This document shows positions 46,126 to 55,102 of a DNA stretch of 64,000 bases, one piece after another. Each line of letters starts with the position of its first letter. The stretch's first letter is position 1. Source of the stretch: Pseudorhizobium xiangyangii. Its GTDB lineage: Bacteria; Pseudomonadota; Alphaproteobacteria; Rhizobiales; Rhizobiaceae. The stretch lies in contig NZ_JAJAWH010000019.1 in the NCBI RefSeq assembly GCF_020531965.1, positions 31,188-95,187 on the forward strand, written 5' to 3'. Below the pieces are notes generated by a model. That model had not been told where the DNA came from, ran no database searches, and saw only the letters and a list, made by a program, of their open reading frames with translations. Both the position numbers and the translations under genes were made by a program.

Positions 46126-46436
46126 GCGAACTTGCTACCGACTTCGCGCGCATCGTCCGTGAGGAAGCGCGGCTGATCATCCTGAAGGCGCTTGCCGAGC
46201 AGACCAATGAGAGCCTGTCATCCAGCATGCTCGAACAGGTGCTGGCGCGGTTTGCCATCCACCAGGAGCGTCCGTGGATCCATCAACAGATGGAGTACCT
46301 GAAGACGATGGAGGCAATCACCGTCGTCGAAGCCGGCAGCGTCAAGATCGGTACGCTTACCGACCATGGCCGTCGTCACCTCGATCGACACATTGCGATC
46401 GAGGGCGTCAAGCGCCCGTCGCGGCCGGGGGCCTGA
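46122..46436 (+). CDS. Mu gp26-like winged-helix protein
   Basis: 104 residues with REEARLIILKALAEQTNESL and WIHQQMEYLKTMEAITVVEA, then LTDHGRRHLDRH, the pattern of the ArsR-like phage proteins next to the small terminase gene in Mu-like phages. ATGA overlap upstream. Confidence 0.78.
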   Translation: MSELATDFARIVREEARLIILKALAEQTNESLSSSMLEQVLARFAIHQERPWIHQQMEYLKTMEAITVVEAGSVKIGTLTDHGRRHLDRHIAIEGVKRPSRPGA

Positions 46437-46437
46437 T

Positions 46438-47025
46438 ATGATCGGACGCGGCCGACTAAGCGGCATTGAGCTATTGCCGGAGCTTTGCGCGCCGGCCGTC
46501 GCTTGGGCAGCCGATGCACTCCAGGATCGGGATCTGACACAGACCGACATCTACAAGGAGTTTGTCGGCCGACTGGAAGCGATCGAGCGCGAGCACCGTG
46601 GCGAGCTGGAATTCGCCATCCCTTCGTTCTCCGCGTTCAATCGCTACTCGATCAAACTCGCAACGCTCTCATCGCGCCTCAATCAGACCCGCGAAATTGC
46701 ATCGACGCTGGCGGAGAAATTCGATGCTGCTGACTCCGACAACCTGACGCTCATCGCGGCCGAGGCCATCAAGACGCTGATCTTCGAGCTGCTGACCAAT
46801 AGCGGCGAAGGTGGCATGGCGCCGAAGGAAGCGATGAGCTTGGCAAACGCTTTGTTCAAGGCAACGCAGGCGCAAGGCATTTCTACCGTGCGGCGCCAGA
46901 AGGTCGAGGCCGAGTTCAAGGAACAGGCAGAGAAGGCAGTCGAGACTGTGGCGAAGGCCAAGGGGCTTACAGCCGAGACCACCGAAGCGATCCTGTCGCA
47001 GATCCTCGGGGTGAAGAAGTCATGA
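46438..47025 (+). CDS. Small terminase subunit (DUF3486, Mu gp27-like)
   Basis: 195 residues. GRGRLSGIELLPELCAPAVA, then LTQTDIYKEFVGRLEAIERE match DUF3486, and the C-terminus is helical. It recognises DNA for packaging with the large subunit just downstream (4-bp overlap). Confidence 0.85.
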   Translation: MIGRGRLSGIELLPELCAPAVAWAADALQDRDLTQTDIYKEFVGRLEAIEREHRGELEFAIPSFSAFNRYSIKLATLSSRLNQTREIASTLAEKFDAADSDNLTLIAAEAIKTLIFELLTNSGEGGMAPKEAMSLANALFKATQAQGISTVRRQKVEAEFKEQAEKAVETVAKAKGLTAETTEAILSQILGVKKS

Positions 47026-48638
47026 CGGCGCCGATCACAGAGGCGCAGTGGGCCGAGGCGCGCCGCCAAGCGACCGAAGTCCTTCCAGGAGTTGTCAGCG
47101 AGGTGGGCCTTCCTAAGGCCCTTATCTCTTATCAGGCACGCGTGCTGGAGCTGCTGGAGAGCGCTGCCTGCCGCGTTCTCTTCGTTGAGAAGAGTCGACG
47201 CATCGGCCTAACCTTTGGCTTCGCATCCTACGCGGCGCTGCGAGCTGGGCGGACCAAGGCCGCCGGCGGCATGGACGTGATGTACATCTCCTACTCCCAA
47301 GAGATGACGCGCGAATTCATCGACGCTTGCGCGATGTGGGCAAAGGCCTTTTCCAACGCCGCCATGGCCGTCGACGAGTTCCTGTTCGACGACAGCGACA
47401 AGGAAGAGACCAGAGCCATCCAGGCATTCCGCATCCGCTTTGCGTCAGGCTTCGAGATCATCGGCCTGTCATCTGCACCGCGAACCCTTCGCGGTAAGCA
47501 GGGCGTGGTGATGATCGATGAAGCGGCCTTCGTCGACAGCCTGCCGGAGCTGCTGAAGGCCGCACTCGCCTTCCTGATGTGGGGCGGCCAGGTCGTGGTC
47601 TGCTCAACCCACAACGGTACCGAAAACGAGTTCAACAAGCAGATCCAGGACATCCTGGCCGAGCGCACGAAGTACGATCATATCCGCATCGATTTCGACC
47701 AGGCGCTGAAGGAAGGGCTCTACGAGCGCATCTGCCTGGTCAACGGAAACGAATGGACGGCCGAGGGCGAAGCCAAGTGGCGTCAGGAGATCATCGACTT
47801 CTACGGTGACGGCGCCGATGAGGAGCTGTTCTGCATTCCCACCGCCGGTACCGGCGCATGGCTCCCGGCCGTGCTGATCGAAGCCCGAATGACGATCGAG
47901 GCGCCGATCATCCGGCTGGAGCTGCCGCGCGACTACCTGCAGCGGACGCGCCTGGAGCGCATGGTGCTCATGGCCAACACGGTAAAAGAACTACAGGAGG
48001 CTATCTCCCGCCTCGACCGGGAGCGCACACACGCCTTCGGTTTCGACTTTGCCCGCGTCGCCGACTTGTCCGTTGCAAAGCTGCTCTCGATCACTCGCAC
48101 GCTCAAACGGGAGTCCGCGCTCACGCTGGAAATGCGCAACGTTCCCGGTGACGAACAGAAGCTGCTCACTCGCATGATCCTGCGCGGCGCACCGCGCCTG
48201 GTCGGTGCCGCATTCGACGCCACCGGCATGGGCTGGACGGTTGCCGAAGACATGGGCCGCGAGTTCGGCTTCCGCCTGCCTGACGGTAGCGGCGGCCTGG
48301 TCGACGCGATTAAGTTCTCCGTCGACTGGTACCGCTTCCAGATGCCGCCCCTAAAAGCGGCCTTCGAAGACGACATGATCGCGCTCGCCAAGGATGACGA
48401 GCACCTGGGCGACCTCCGCCTGGTGAAGGTCATCGCCGGCGTTCCGAGGGTGCCGGATCTCCGATCGGGCGAAGGCTCGAAAAAGCGCCACGGCGACTTT
48501 GTCATCGCGCTTGCGCTTGCCCACTTCGCCAGCCGTCAGCAGTGGCACGAGTATGGCTATGAATCGATCAAGGATCTGGTCGCCGCCAGCTCCGACGATG
48601 ACGACGACGACTTCGATTTCGGGAGACGACATTGGTAG
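47022..48638 (+). CDS. Large terminase subunit (Mu gp28-like)
   Basis: 538 residues. A degenerate Walker A (FVEKSRRIGLTFGFASYAAL), Walker B VVMIDEAAF, an adenine segment TLRGKQG, and a C-terminal nuclease half with FGFDFARVADLSV and FDATGMGWTVA. It cuts and pumps DNA into heads. Ends in an acidic run of aspartates. Confidence 0.9.
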   Translation: MTAPITEAQWAEARRQATEVLPGVVSEVGLPKALISYQARVLELLESAACRVLFVEKSRRIGLTFGFASYAALRAGRTKAAGGMDVMYISYSQEMTREFIDACAMWAKAFSNAAMAVDEFLFDDSDKEETRAIQAFRIRFASGFEIIGLSSAPRTLRGKQGVVMIDEAAFVDSLPELLKAALAFLMWGGQVVVCSTHNGTENEFNKQIQDILAERTKYDHIRIDFDQALKEGLYERICLVNGNEWTAEGEAKWRQEIIDFYGDGADEELFCIPTAGTGAWLPAVLIEARMTIEAPIIRLELPRDYLQRTRLERMVLMANTVKELQEAISRLDRERTHAFGFDFARVADLSVAKLLSITRTLKRESALTLEMRNVPGDEQKLLTRMILRGAPRLVGAAFDATGMGWTVAEDMGREFGFRLPDGSGGLVDAIKFSVDWYRFQMPPLKAAFEDDMIALAKDDEHLGDLRLVKVIAGVPRVPDLRSGEGSKKRHGDFVIALALAHFASRQQWHEYGYESIKDLVAASSDDDDDDFDFGRRHW

Positions 48639-50293
48639 ACCGCACTTCTTCCATCCTTGGCCCTGACGGCCATGCCATCGTGGTCAGGACGCTCTCGCAA
48701 GAGGTTGCGACGCCGACGATCGCCGGAGTTCGTCGCACGCATGAGGACCGCGTTGCCACCGGCCTGACGCCCGAGCGCCTCGGCACCATCCTGCGCGACG
48801 CGGCCGAAGGACAGGCGCGGTCCTATCTGACGCTCGCCACGGAAATGGAGGAGCGCTACCTGCACTACGCATCGCAGCTCCAGACCCGTCGCCTTGCGAT
48901 CGACAGCGTGCCGATCTCGATCGAGGGTGAAGGCATCGACAGCAAGATCGTCGAAGCCGTCGAGGAGCTGATCAACGAAGAAGGATTCCTGACCGCGCGC
49001 AGCAGCCTGACCGATGCGATCTCGAAGGGCTACGCTGTCGCCGAAATGATGTGGGAGTATGAGCGCAAGAAGCTGCGGCCGGTTGAGTACATCGAGCGTG
49101 ACCAGCGTTTCTTCCAGATGGACCGCCTGTCTCTCCGTCACCTCCGCCTTGCCGTCGACGGCTCGATCGAGGGAGAGCAACTTCCCGAGGCGAAGTTCCT
49201 CCGGCACCTGCCGTCCACGCGCGCCGGTCTGCCACTTCGCCGCGGAATGGCGCTGCCGGCGGCGTGGGCCTACCTGATCCAGCAGTTCACCCTGCAGGAC
49301 TGGGCGGCATTCTCCGAGGTCTATGGCATGCCTTTGCGCGTCGGCAAATACAACGCCGCCGCCAGCCCGGCTGACAAGCGGACGCTCCTGAAAGCAGTGT
49401 CGTCGATCGCCAACGACGCGGCCGCCATTGTTCCTGCCGGAATGGAGATCGAATTCCACGAGGTCAACGGCGCCAATGGTGCCGCCGTCTTCGGTGGCCT
49501 TCTGGACTATATCGACAAGCAGATCTCGAAGCTGGTGGTCGGTCAGACGATGACCAGCGACAATGGCTCGTCGCTTGGCCAGGCGAAGATCCACAATGAG
49601 GTGCGCCTGGACATCCTGCGCGCCGACTGTGGGCAGGAAGCGATCACCTTCAACCGCGATCTGATCAGACCCTTCATTGATCTCAATTTCGGCCCACAGG
49701 AAAAGTACCCGCAGCTTCAGATGCTGGTACCGGATCCGGAGGACATCGACGCCTTGTCGCAGGCTCTCGATCGGCTGGTGCCCCTCGGCCTGAAGGTAAA
49801 GCAGACAGAGGTCCGCGAAAAGCTCGGCCTGTCCGATCCGAACGATGACGACGATCTACTAACGCCGCCTGCCGCTGCACCGGCAGTCGACACCGCGCCG
49901 GTGAAGCAGGAGCCGAAGAAAACCCCGCCGGCAGCCAACGACGAGACAGCCGCCGAGGCGGAGCGGAAGTCGAAGACGGCCGCGCTCTCCGCGATCGTGA
50001 TCGACCACCGCCGCGCCTGCCGCTGCGGAGCCTGCACCGCACTGCTCGCGGCCGAGGCCGGAGAGCCCGACGCCCTTGACCAGGTCGAGGCGCTGTTCGC
50101 ACACGCCATGGATGATTGGGAGGAGATGGCACGGCCGATCGTGCAGCCCATTGCCGATATCGTCCTCAACGCAACGAGCTTCGACGACGCCTTGAATATG
50201 CTTAAAGCCGCCGGTCCAGACGCTTCAAAGATGGCTGAAAGGCTTGGACGCCTCACGGCGATCGCGCGCGGCGTCGGCGACATAGCGGACTGA
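48632..50293 (+). CDS. Portal protein (DUF935, Mu gp29-like)
   Basis: 553 residues. YLTLATEMEERYLHYASQLQ, AVAEMMWEYERKKLRPVEYI and LVVGQTMTSDNGSSLGQAK are typical of DUF935. TTG start at 48632 behind GGGAG, overlapping the terminase stop. The C-terminal 100 residues carry CRCGACTALLAAEAG, a Cys cluster. Confidence 0.9.
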   Translation: MVDRTSSILGPDGHAIVVRTLSQEVATPTIAGVRRTHEDRVATGLTPERLGTILRDAAEGQARSYLTLATEMEERYLHYASQLQTRRLAIDSVPISIEGEGIDSKIVEAVEELINEEGFLTARSSLTDAISKGYAVAEMMWEYERKKLRPVEYIERDQRFFQMDRLSLRHLRLAVDGSIEGEQLPEAKFLRHLPSTRAGLPLRRGMALPAAWAYLIQQFTLQDWAAFSEVYGMPLRVGKYNAAASPADKRTLLKAVSSIANDAAAIVPAGMEIEFHEVNGANGAAVFGGLLDYIDKQISKLVVGQTMTSDNGSSLGQAKIHNEVRLDILRADCGQEAITFNRDLIRPFIDLNFGPQEKYPQLQMLVPDPEDIDALSQALDRLVPLGLKVKQTEVREKLGLSDPNDDDDLLTPPAAAPAVDTAPVKQEPKKTPPAANDETAAEAERKSKTAALSAIVIDHRRACRCGACTALLAAEAGEPDALDQVEALFAHAMDDWEEMARPIVQPIADIVLNATSFDDALNMLKAAGPDASKMAERLGRLTAIARGVGDIAD

Positions 50294-50297
50294 GGGC

Positions 50298-51521
50298 ATG
50301 TCCGAGATCCGCAAAACTTTCGCAGTTCCTCCTGAGGTCACCGGCTACTTCGATGGCAAGTCGAACGCGCCGGCCTTCTCCTGGCTGGACGTCTGGTCGG
50401 AAGAGCACGCCTACAAGTTCACCGTGGCAAAGGCGACGGAACTGGATGTGCTCACTTCCTTCAGGTCGACGATTTCGCAGGCGATCGCCGAAGGAAAAGG
50501 CTTCGACAACTGGAAGCCGATGATCGAGAAGCAGTTGTCGAAGCTTGGCTGGTGGGGACCACGCATGGTCTCCGATCCGACAGGTGAGCAGCCCGATCGC
50601 ATGGTCAACTTCGCCAGCGATCGCCGCCTGAAGACGATCTTCTGGTCGAACGCCAACAGCGCCCGATCGGCAGGACAATGGGAGCGCGTCCAGCGGTCGA
50701 AGAAGGCACTGCCTTACATCCTCTATGTTCGCACCACGTCGGGCGATCCTCGCCCGGAGCACCTTGGCTGGGTCGGCATCATACTCCCCGTCGACCATCC
50801 CTTCTGGCAGACGCACTGGCCGCCCAACGGCTGGCTCTGCAAGTGCCAGGTGCGCCAGATCTCCGGCCGTGAAGCGCAACAGCTCCTCGGCCGTGAACCG
50901 GAGGACGGCGGAATCCTCTACCGTGACAGCGCACCTGACCTGGGGCCGGACATCCAGCACCGCAACCGGCGCACTGGCGAAGTCACAATGGTGCCGCCGG
51001 GCATCGATCCTGGCTGGCACACCAATCCCGGACTGTCGCGTGCCTCGACACTGATACGCAATCTGGAAACGCGACTTGAAGTGGCGGCGCCAGAGGATGC
51101 GACCAAAGTGTTGACTGAGCTTTGGGAGGATCCCTATCTCCGCCTGGCGCCACGCCTTCCGCAGAAGGTCTGGTTGCCGGCCGGCCACAACGCGAAGCTG
51201 GCGGAGGAGTTGGGGGCAAAGTCACCAGTGATCTCGATCACCAGCGAGACGATTGCGGAACGGATCGATCGCCATAAGATGAGCGTTGAGGATTTCGCGA
51301 TCTTGCCAAAGATCCTTTCCGAAGCACCAATTCTCCCGGACCTCGCTGGCAAGCCGGGAGTGCGGACGCTGGTCATTAAGATTGGCCGGGCTTTCTGGCG
51401 ATCGTTCGTGACACGGTCATCCACCGGCTATCTTCGCGTCAACTCGCTGCACCAGAAGACCGGCGACGAACTGCGCCGGCAGTTGCAGCGGTCAGATATC
51501 GAATGGCCATTTGAGGATTGA
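50298..51521 (+). CDS. Minor head protein (MuF/gp30-like) with a C-terminal nuclease-like domain
   Basis: 407 residues. The head-morphogenesis domain (about 30-190) has AIAEGKGFDNWKPMIEKQL, FWSNANSARSAGQWERVQ and PPNGWLCKCQVRQIS. Residues about 305-400 form an extra domain with DRHKMSVEDFAILPKILSEA, FWRSFVTRSSTGYLRVNSLH, resembling phage BECR (barnase-EndoU-colicin-RelE-like) nuclease domains fused to MuF. His326 and His385 could be catalytic. The fusion is seen; nuclease activity is inference. Confidence 0.88.
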   Translation: MSEIRKTFAVPPEVTGYFDGKSNAPAFSWLDVWSEEHAYKFTVAKATELDVLTSFRSTISQAIAEGKGFDNWKPMIEKQLSKLGWWGPRMVSDPTGEQPDRMVNFASDRRLKTIFWSNANSARSAGQWERVQRSKKALPYILYVRTTSGDPRPEHLGWVGIILPVDHPFWQTHWPPNGWLCKCQVRQISGREAQQLLGREPEDGGILYRDSAPDLGPDIQHRNRRTGEVTMVPPGIDPGWHTNPGLSRASTLIRNLETRLEVAAPEDATKVLTELWEDPYLRLAPRLPQKVWLPAGHNAKLAEELGAKSPVISITSETIAERIDRHKMSVEDFAILPKILSEAPILPDLAGKPGVRTLVIKIGRAFWRSFVTRSSTGYLRVNSLHQKTGDELRRQLQRSDIEWPFED

Positions 51522-51797
51522 AGCGTGGCAGGGAGGGACCGACCCCGGCTTTCACCGGCTCCCCTCCATCGGGCAATCAAGGCCAACGGATTTCGACCGC
51601 CACGCAAAGGCAATATAGCATCCTTTCCGAGCTCTTCAATATCGCCCTCAGGAGCGCGTAGAAGCGTTCGAACGCCCGGATACTCGTCCCATGTGTATAA
51701 AACGCGTCAGCGGGCTTTGAAACGGCTTTAAATTTGAAGCGGGGGCGCTATGCTCGTGTGCATGTGAGGCGGAGCGGACGCCTCGTCGGATTTGATG
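51522..51797 (+). other. Gap where Mu has gene G; frameshifted remnant likely
   Basis: No confident gene. In one frame 51530-51616 reads WQGGTDPGFHRLPSIGQSRP then TDFDRHAKAI, and the next frame continues SILSELFNIALRSA and a stop at 51659. Together they read as one protein end with a single-base shift. A GTG frame over the same bases is arginine/serine-rich and looks like a shadow. The rest before 51797 holds nothing. Confidence 0.4.
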
Positions 51798-51846
51798 GGG
51801 CTGACACTTGTCAGCCCGGCCCGAAGCGATCGGCATGGCAAACATT
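51798..51846 (+). promoter_or_regulatory. Late promoter before the protease gene (PI-like) with activator dyad
   Basis: GGGCTGACA-CT-TGTCAGCCC (51798-51817) is identical to the dyad at 43999 except for the two central bases, and the flanks ATG on the left and GG on the right are shared. A weak -10 (AACATT 51841-51846) follows, and GCCCCA comes after it at both sites. Confidence 0.75.
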
Positions 51847-51851
51847 GCCCC

Positions 51852-52859
51852 ATGTTGAACCGCACCGCAACCACCCTTCTGATTTCCTGTCTCGCCACCT
51901 CGTCGGCTGAAGCCGAAGCGCTGGCCATGACGAGCGTCGCCACGATCGACGTCTTTGCTGTTGAGCCGCTCGCCGGCGCGGACAAAGGTCCACAGTGGAT
52001 CAAGCTTGCGCCGCGTGGTCCTTTCACGGCGCGGGACGCTCGCAAGTTCACGATTGATCCGGAATTGCTCGTCGAGCGCTTCAATGCCGACAAGGTCGCG
52101 CTGCCGATCGATGTCGATCATGCGACCGTCAAGAAGGCCATGTTCGGCGAATCCGCACCCGCCATTGGATGGATCGAGGAGCTGCAGGCGCGGCCCGATG
52201 GCCTCTATGGCCGCGTCGAGTGGCTGGAGCCTGGTCTCGCAATCCTCGCCGCCAAGTCTCACCGCTTTATCTCACCGGCGCTCAAGACCGACGATCACGG
52301 CCGCGCCTACTGGCTGCACTCGGCCGGGCTTGTGGCGGCGCCTGGAATTTCCATGCCGGCCGTCGCATCGGCCGACCCAACCCACACGGAGACGAACATG
52401 CTGAAGGCTATCGCGAAGGCTCTCAACCTGCAGGAAGACGCAAACGAGGCCGCGTGCCTGTCCGCCATCGGCGACATGCTGACCAAGCGCGTCGACCCAG
52501 CGATCCACCAGCAGGCTCTCGACCAGGTCAAGACCCTGGGCTCGGAACTTGAGAGCATCAAGGCGGTCGACCGCAAGTCCAAGATCGACACTCTACTCGA
52601 AGGCGCATTGACGGCGAAGAAGATCAGCCCGGCGCAGCGCGAGAGCTACGAGGCTCTTTGCGCGACCGACAGCGGCTTTGAGCAAGTCTGGAAGCTGATC
52701 GAGACGCTCGGTGCCGGTCTCGCGCCCTCTGACCTCGACAACAAACGCGGCGGTGGCGGCGACCTGAAGACGCTCTCGGCCGAGGACCGCACCATCATAA
52801 AGGAGATGGGTCTCTCGGAGGAGGAGTACCGCAAGGCCAACGGCCTCGACGCCGCCTGA
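51852..52859 (+). CDS. Phage capsid protease with C-terminal scaffold (Mu I/Z-like)
   Basis: 335 residues. WIKLAPRGPFTARDARKFTI, LPIDVDHATVKK and AAKSHRFISPALKTDDHGRA match the Mu I protease; the last 150 residues are helical and scaffold-like. An in-frame ATG at 52398 behind GGAG (6-bp gap) could start the scaffold alone, as Z in Mu. The ATG at 51852 is close to the expected transcript start, so a later ATG at 51927 is possible. Confidence 0.85.
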   Translation: MLNRTATTLLISCLATSSAEAEALAMTSVATIDVFAVEPLAGADKGPQWIKLAPRGPFTARDARKFTIDPELLVERFNADKVALPIDVDHATVKKAMFGESAPAIGWIEELQARPDGLYGRVEWLEPGLAILAAKSHRFISPALKTDDHGRAYWLHSAGLVAAPGISMPAVASADPTHTETNMLKAIAKALNLQEDANEAACLSAIGDMLTKRVDPAIHQQALDQVKTLGSELESIKAVDRKSKIDTLLEGALTAKKISPAQRESYEALCATDSGFEQVWKLIETLGAGLAPSDLDNKRGGGGDLKTLSAEDRTIIKEMGLSEEEYRKANGLDAA

Positions 52860-52895
52860 TCCATCCACCCGACATTTTCGCTGGAGACTTAGAAC

Positions 52896-53300
52896 ATGAC
52901 CGCAATGAGCCAGGCCCGCCAGCCGACCGAGATCGAAGGCGTGTACTCGCAGGCGCCGATGAAGGGCGCCACCACCATCCTGCAGGGTGCGATCGTCGCC
53001 GTGGAAGCAGGCCTCGCCGTTCCGGGCAAGACGGCCCTCGCCCTTGTCGTTCTCGGCGTGGCGCCGACCACCATCAAGAACACCGGTGCAGACGGGGCGG
53101 TCATGGTCGCGGCCAAGCGCGGCACGTTCAAGTTCTTCAATCTCGGCGCCGATGCCATCACGGCCGGCGACGTCGGAAAAGACGCCTTCCTGGTCGACGA
53201 TCAGACCGTGGCCAAGAGCAACGGTACCAACACCCGCTCCGTAGCCGGCAAGATCATCCAGGTCGATAGCGACGGCGTCTTCGTGCGCGTCGGCTACTGA
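52896..53300 (+). CDS. Capsid decoration/cement-like protein
   Basis: 134 residues, beta-rich, with VAAKRGTFKFFNLGADAITA, DVGKDAFLVDDQTVAKSN and a C-terminal GKIIQVDSDGVFVRVGY, the pattern of DUF2190-like head decoration proteins. It lies between protease and major head genes, where Mu-like phages have such a gene. Confidence 0.75.
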   Translation: MTAMSQARQPTEIEGVYSQAPMKGATTILQGAIVAVEAGLAVPGKTALALVVLGVAPTTIKNTGADGAVMVAAKRGTFKFFNLGADAITAGDVGKDAFLVDDQTVAKSNGTNTRSVAGKIIQVDSDGVFVRVGY

Positions 53301-53339
53301 CCAGCCAGCTACTTAGCTTTCAACCTCAAGGGAACATCA

Positions 53340-54233
53340 ATGCGCGTTATCACCGCAGAACTGCTTGCCGCCGCACAGCGCGGTTTCAAGACAGCCTTCC
53401 AGAAGGGCTTTACGGGCGTTGCGTCGCTCCATACCTCCGTCGCGACGATCATCAACTCGACCGCGCGTGAAGAAACCTACGGCTGGCTTGGCGATATGCC
53501 GAAGCTTCGCGAATGGATCGGAGATCGCCACATCAAGGGCCTGCAGGCCAAGGGCTACTCGATCACAAACCGCAAGTTCGAAGCTACGATCGCCGTCGCC
53601 CGCGACGACATCGAGGACGATGCACTTGGCCTCTACGCTCCGCGCTTCGAGATGCTCGGCAACTCCGCCGCATCCCATCCAGACGAGATCGTTTTCGAAC
53701 TCATCAACGCCGCCTTCTCCAGCACCTGCTACGATGGCCAGAACTTCTTTGACACCGATCACCCGGTCGGCAAGGAAGGCAACGTCCAGTCCGTTTCTAA
53801 CATGCAGGCTGGCGCCGGCGCATCGTGGATCCTCGCAGATCTCTCCCGGCCGCTGAAGCCCTTCATCTTCCAGAAGCGCCGCGACTACAATTTCACGACA
53901 AAGGAAGATGCCAAGTCGTCCGACCACGTCTTCCTGCGTGACGAATACCTCTATGGCGTCGATGCTCGCGCCGCAGCGGGATACGGCTTCTGGCAGATGG
54001 CATTCGGTTCCAAGGCGGAGCTGACGGCCGCAAACCTCAAGGCCGCCTACGAAGCCATTACGTCCTTCACAGACGACGAAGGTCGCAAGCTCGGCTTGAA
54101 GCCCACGCACATCATCGTCGGGCCGACCCTGACGTTCAAGGCTCGCGAGATCCTGTTGGCCGAGCAGATCAATGGGACTTCCAACACGGTGCGCAACCTC
54201 GTCCACGTCATTGAAGCTCCGTACCTGAACTAG
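53340..54233 (+). CDS. Major head subunit (Mu T/gp34-like)
   Basis: 297 residues. FKTAFQKGFTGVASLHTSVA, EETYGWLGDMPKLREWIGDR, LQAKGYSITNRKFEATIAVA and FFDTDHPVG are classic for the Mu-like major head protein. Good AAGGG ribosome site before ATG 53340. Likely the most abundant virion protein. Confidence 0.95.
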   Translation: MRVITAELLAAAQRGFKTAFQKGFTGVASLHTSVATIINSTAREETYGWLGDMPKLREWIGDRHIKGLQAKGYSITNRKFEATIAVARDDIEDDALGLYAPRFEMLGNSAASHPDEIVFELINAAFSSTCYDGQNFFDTDHPVGKEGNVQSVSNMQAGAGASWILADLSRPLKPFIFQKRRDYNFTTKEDAKSSDHVFLRDEYLYGVDARAAAGYGFWQMAFGSKAELTAANLKAAYEAITSFTDDEGRKLGLKPTHIIVGPTLTFKAREILLAEQINGTSNTVRNLVHVIEAPYLN

Positions 54234-54267
54234 TCTCGGCGTGGGCAACTCGCCCGCACCGCCGCCA

Positions 54268-54293
54268 CAGGCGCAGACTTTCGGCTGCGCCTG
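54268..54293 (+). other. Hairpin after the major head gene
   Basis: Perfect 9-bp stem CAGGCGCAG/CTGCGCCTG around an 8-nt loop, 35 bp after the head gene stop. No U-run, so it more likely protects the abundant head mRNA than terminates it. Confidence 0.4.
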
Positions 54294-54327
54294 TTCCACC
54301 CGCCCGCAACTAACAACGGAACCTGAA

Positions 54328-54588
54328 ATGTCTCGCACCTATTTCCTGCATTCCTTTTTCGGCCTGAGACTTCTCTTTGCCGTCCTCGCACCGATCTTCC
54401 TGCCGATCGTCGAGGTAGCCGGCGCGATCACCGTCTTCGCGATCAACCAGATCTCGACAGGCGCTGAACACATCTGGCGGGAACTGCGCGACCTCGGCCG
54501 CAACGCCTTCCGCGTCATCCAACGGCTAAAGCCGGTCTATCGCGAGAGCTATGACACCAACGGCCTTAGCCTGCACCTGCGTTGCTGA
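54328..54588 (+). CDS. Small phage membrane protein (86 residues), unknown
   Basis: SRTYFLHSFFGLRLLFAVLA then PIFLPIVEVAGAITVFAINQ forms one or two membrane helices; the C-terminal part is basic and soluble. No family recognised. Unusual for a head module. Confidence 0.6.
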   Translation: MSRTYFLHSFFGLRLLFAVLAPIFLPIVEVAGAITVFAINQISTGAEHIWRELRDLGRNAFRVIQRLKPVYRESYDTNGLSLHLRC

Positions 54589-54621
54589 AATCCCGGGAGG
54601 GGGCCGCGTTGGCCCCCAGAT

Positions 54622-54656
54622 CGCCGGCCGCCGTTCCTCCTCCCAGGCGGCCGGCG
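54622..54656 (+). other. Hairpin between head and gp35-like genes
   Basis: Perfect 11-bp G+C-only stem (54622-54632 with 54646-54656), 13-nt loop, no U-run after it. Possible transcript-processing or protecting element. Confidence 0.35.
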
Positions 54657-54711
54657 GTTCTCCGGCAAGCGGCGTCGACGCCTTTTCCCTGAGAACCGCT
54701 AGGAGAGCAAC

Positions 54712-54981
54712 ATGACTACCAGCAAGACGACTACCAAGCCGGAAGCCAACAACACGCCGGCGACGAAAACAGTGAAGATGCCCGTCATTCTCGTCACCTC
54801 GCCTGGCGGTCCACGCCGGCGCGCTGGTTTCAGCTTCAGCGAAGCTACCCGCGAGTTTCGCGAAGCCGATCTCGAAGGCAAAAACGTCGAGGAGCTGATC
54901 GAGGCATGGCGCGCCGATCCGAAGCTGAAGGTCGACATGAAGACCGAAGAGGTCCCGGCGACCGAAGGCGACGACGAATAA
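54712..54981 (+). CDS. Mu gp35-like (HI1506-related) protein
   Basis: 89 residues. KMPVILVTSPGGPRRRAGFS then FSEATREFREADL and IEAWRADPKLKVD match the N-terminal domain of the FluMu HI1506-type proteins, found between the major head and gp36 genes. The first 20 residues are a threonine/lysine-rich tail. Confidence 0.75.
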   Translation: MTTSKTTTKPEANNTPATKTVKMPVILVTSPGGPRRRAGFSFSEATREFREADLEGKNVEELIEAWRADPKLKVDMKTEEVPATEGDDE

Positions 54982-55102
54982 GCATCCAGAGCGGGGAGCG
55001 CCGCGCAAGGCCGATGCGGCAACTCTAGCCGTTAGCAAGCCCTAAGCCCCGCCGATCGGCAAAGCCGCCGGCAAACAGCAGCACCAATTTCGAGGGGAGA
55101 AC

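Noticed and set aside
51525-51731. GTG-started 68-residue frame after the minor head gene
   Set aside because: Proline/arginine/serine-rich and out of phase with the better-looking protein fragments in the other two frames.
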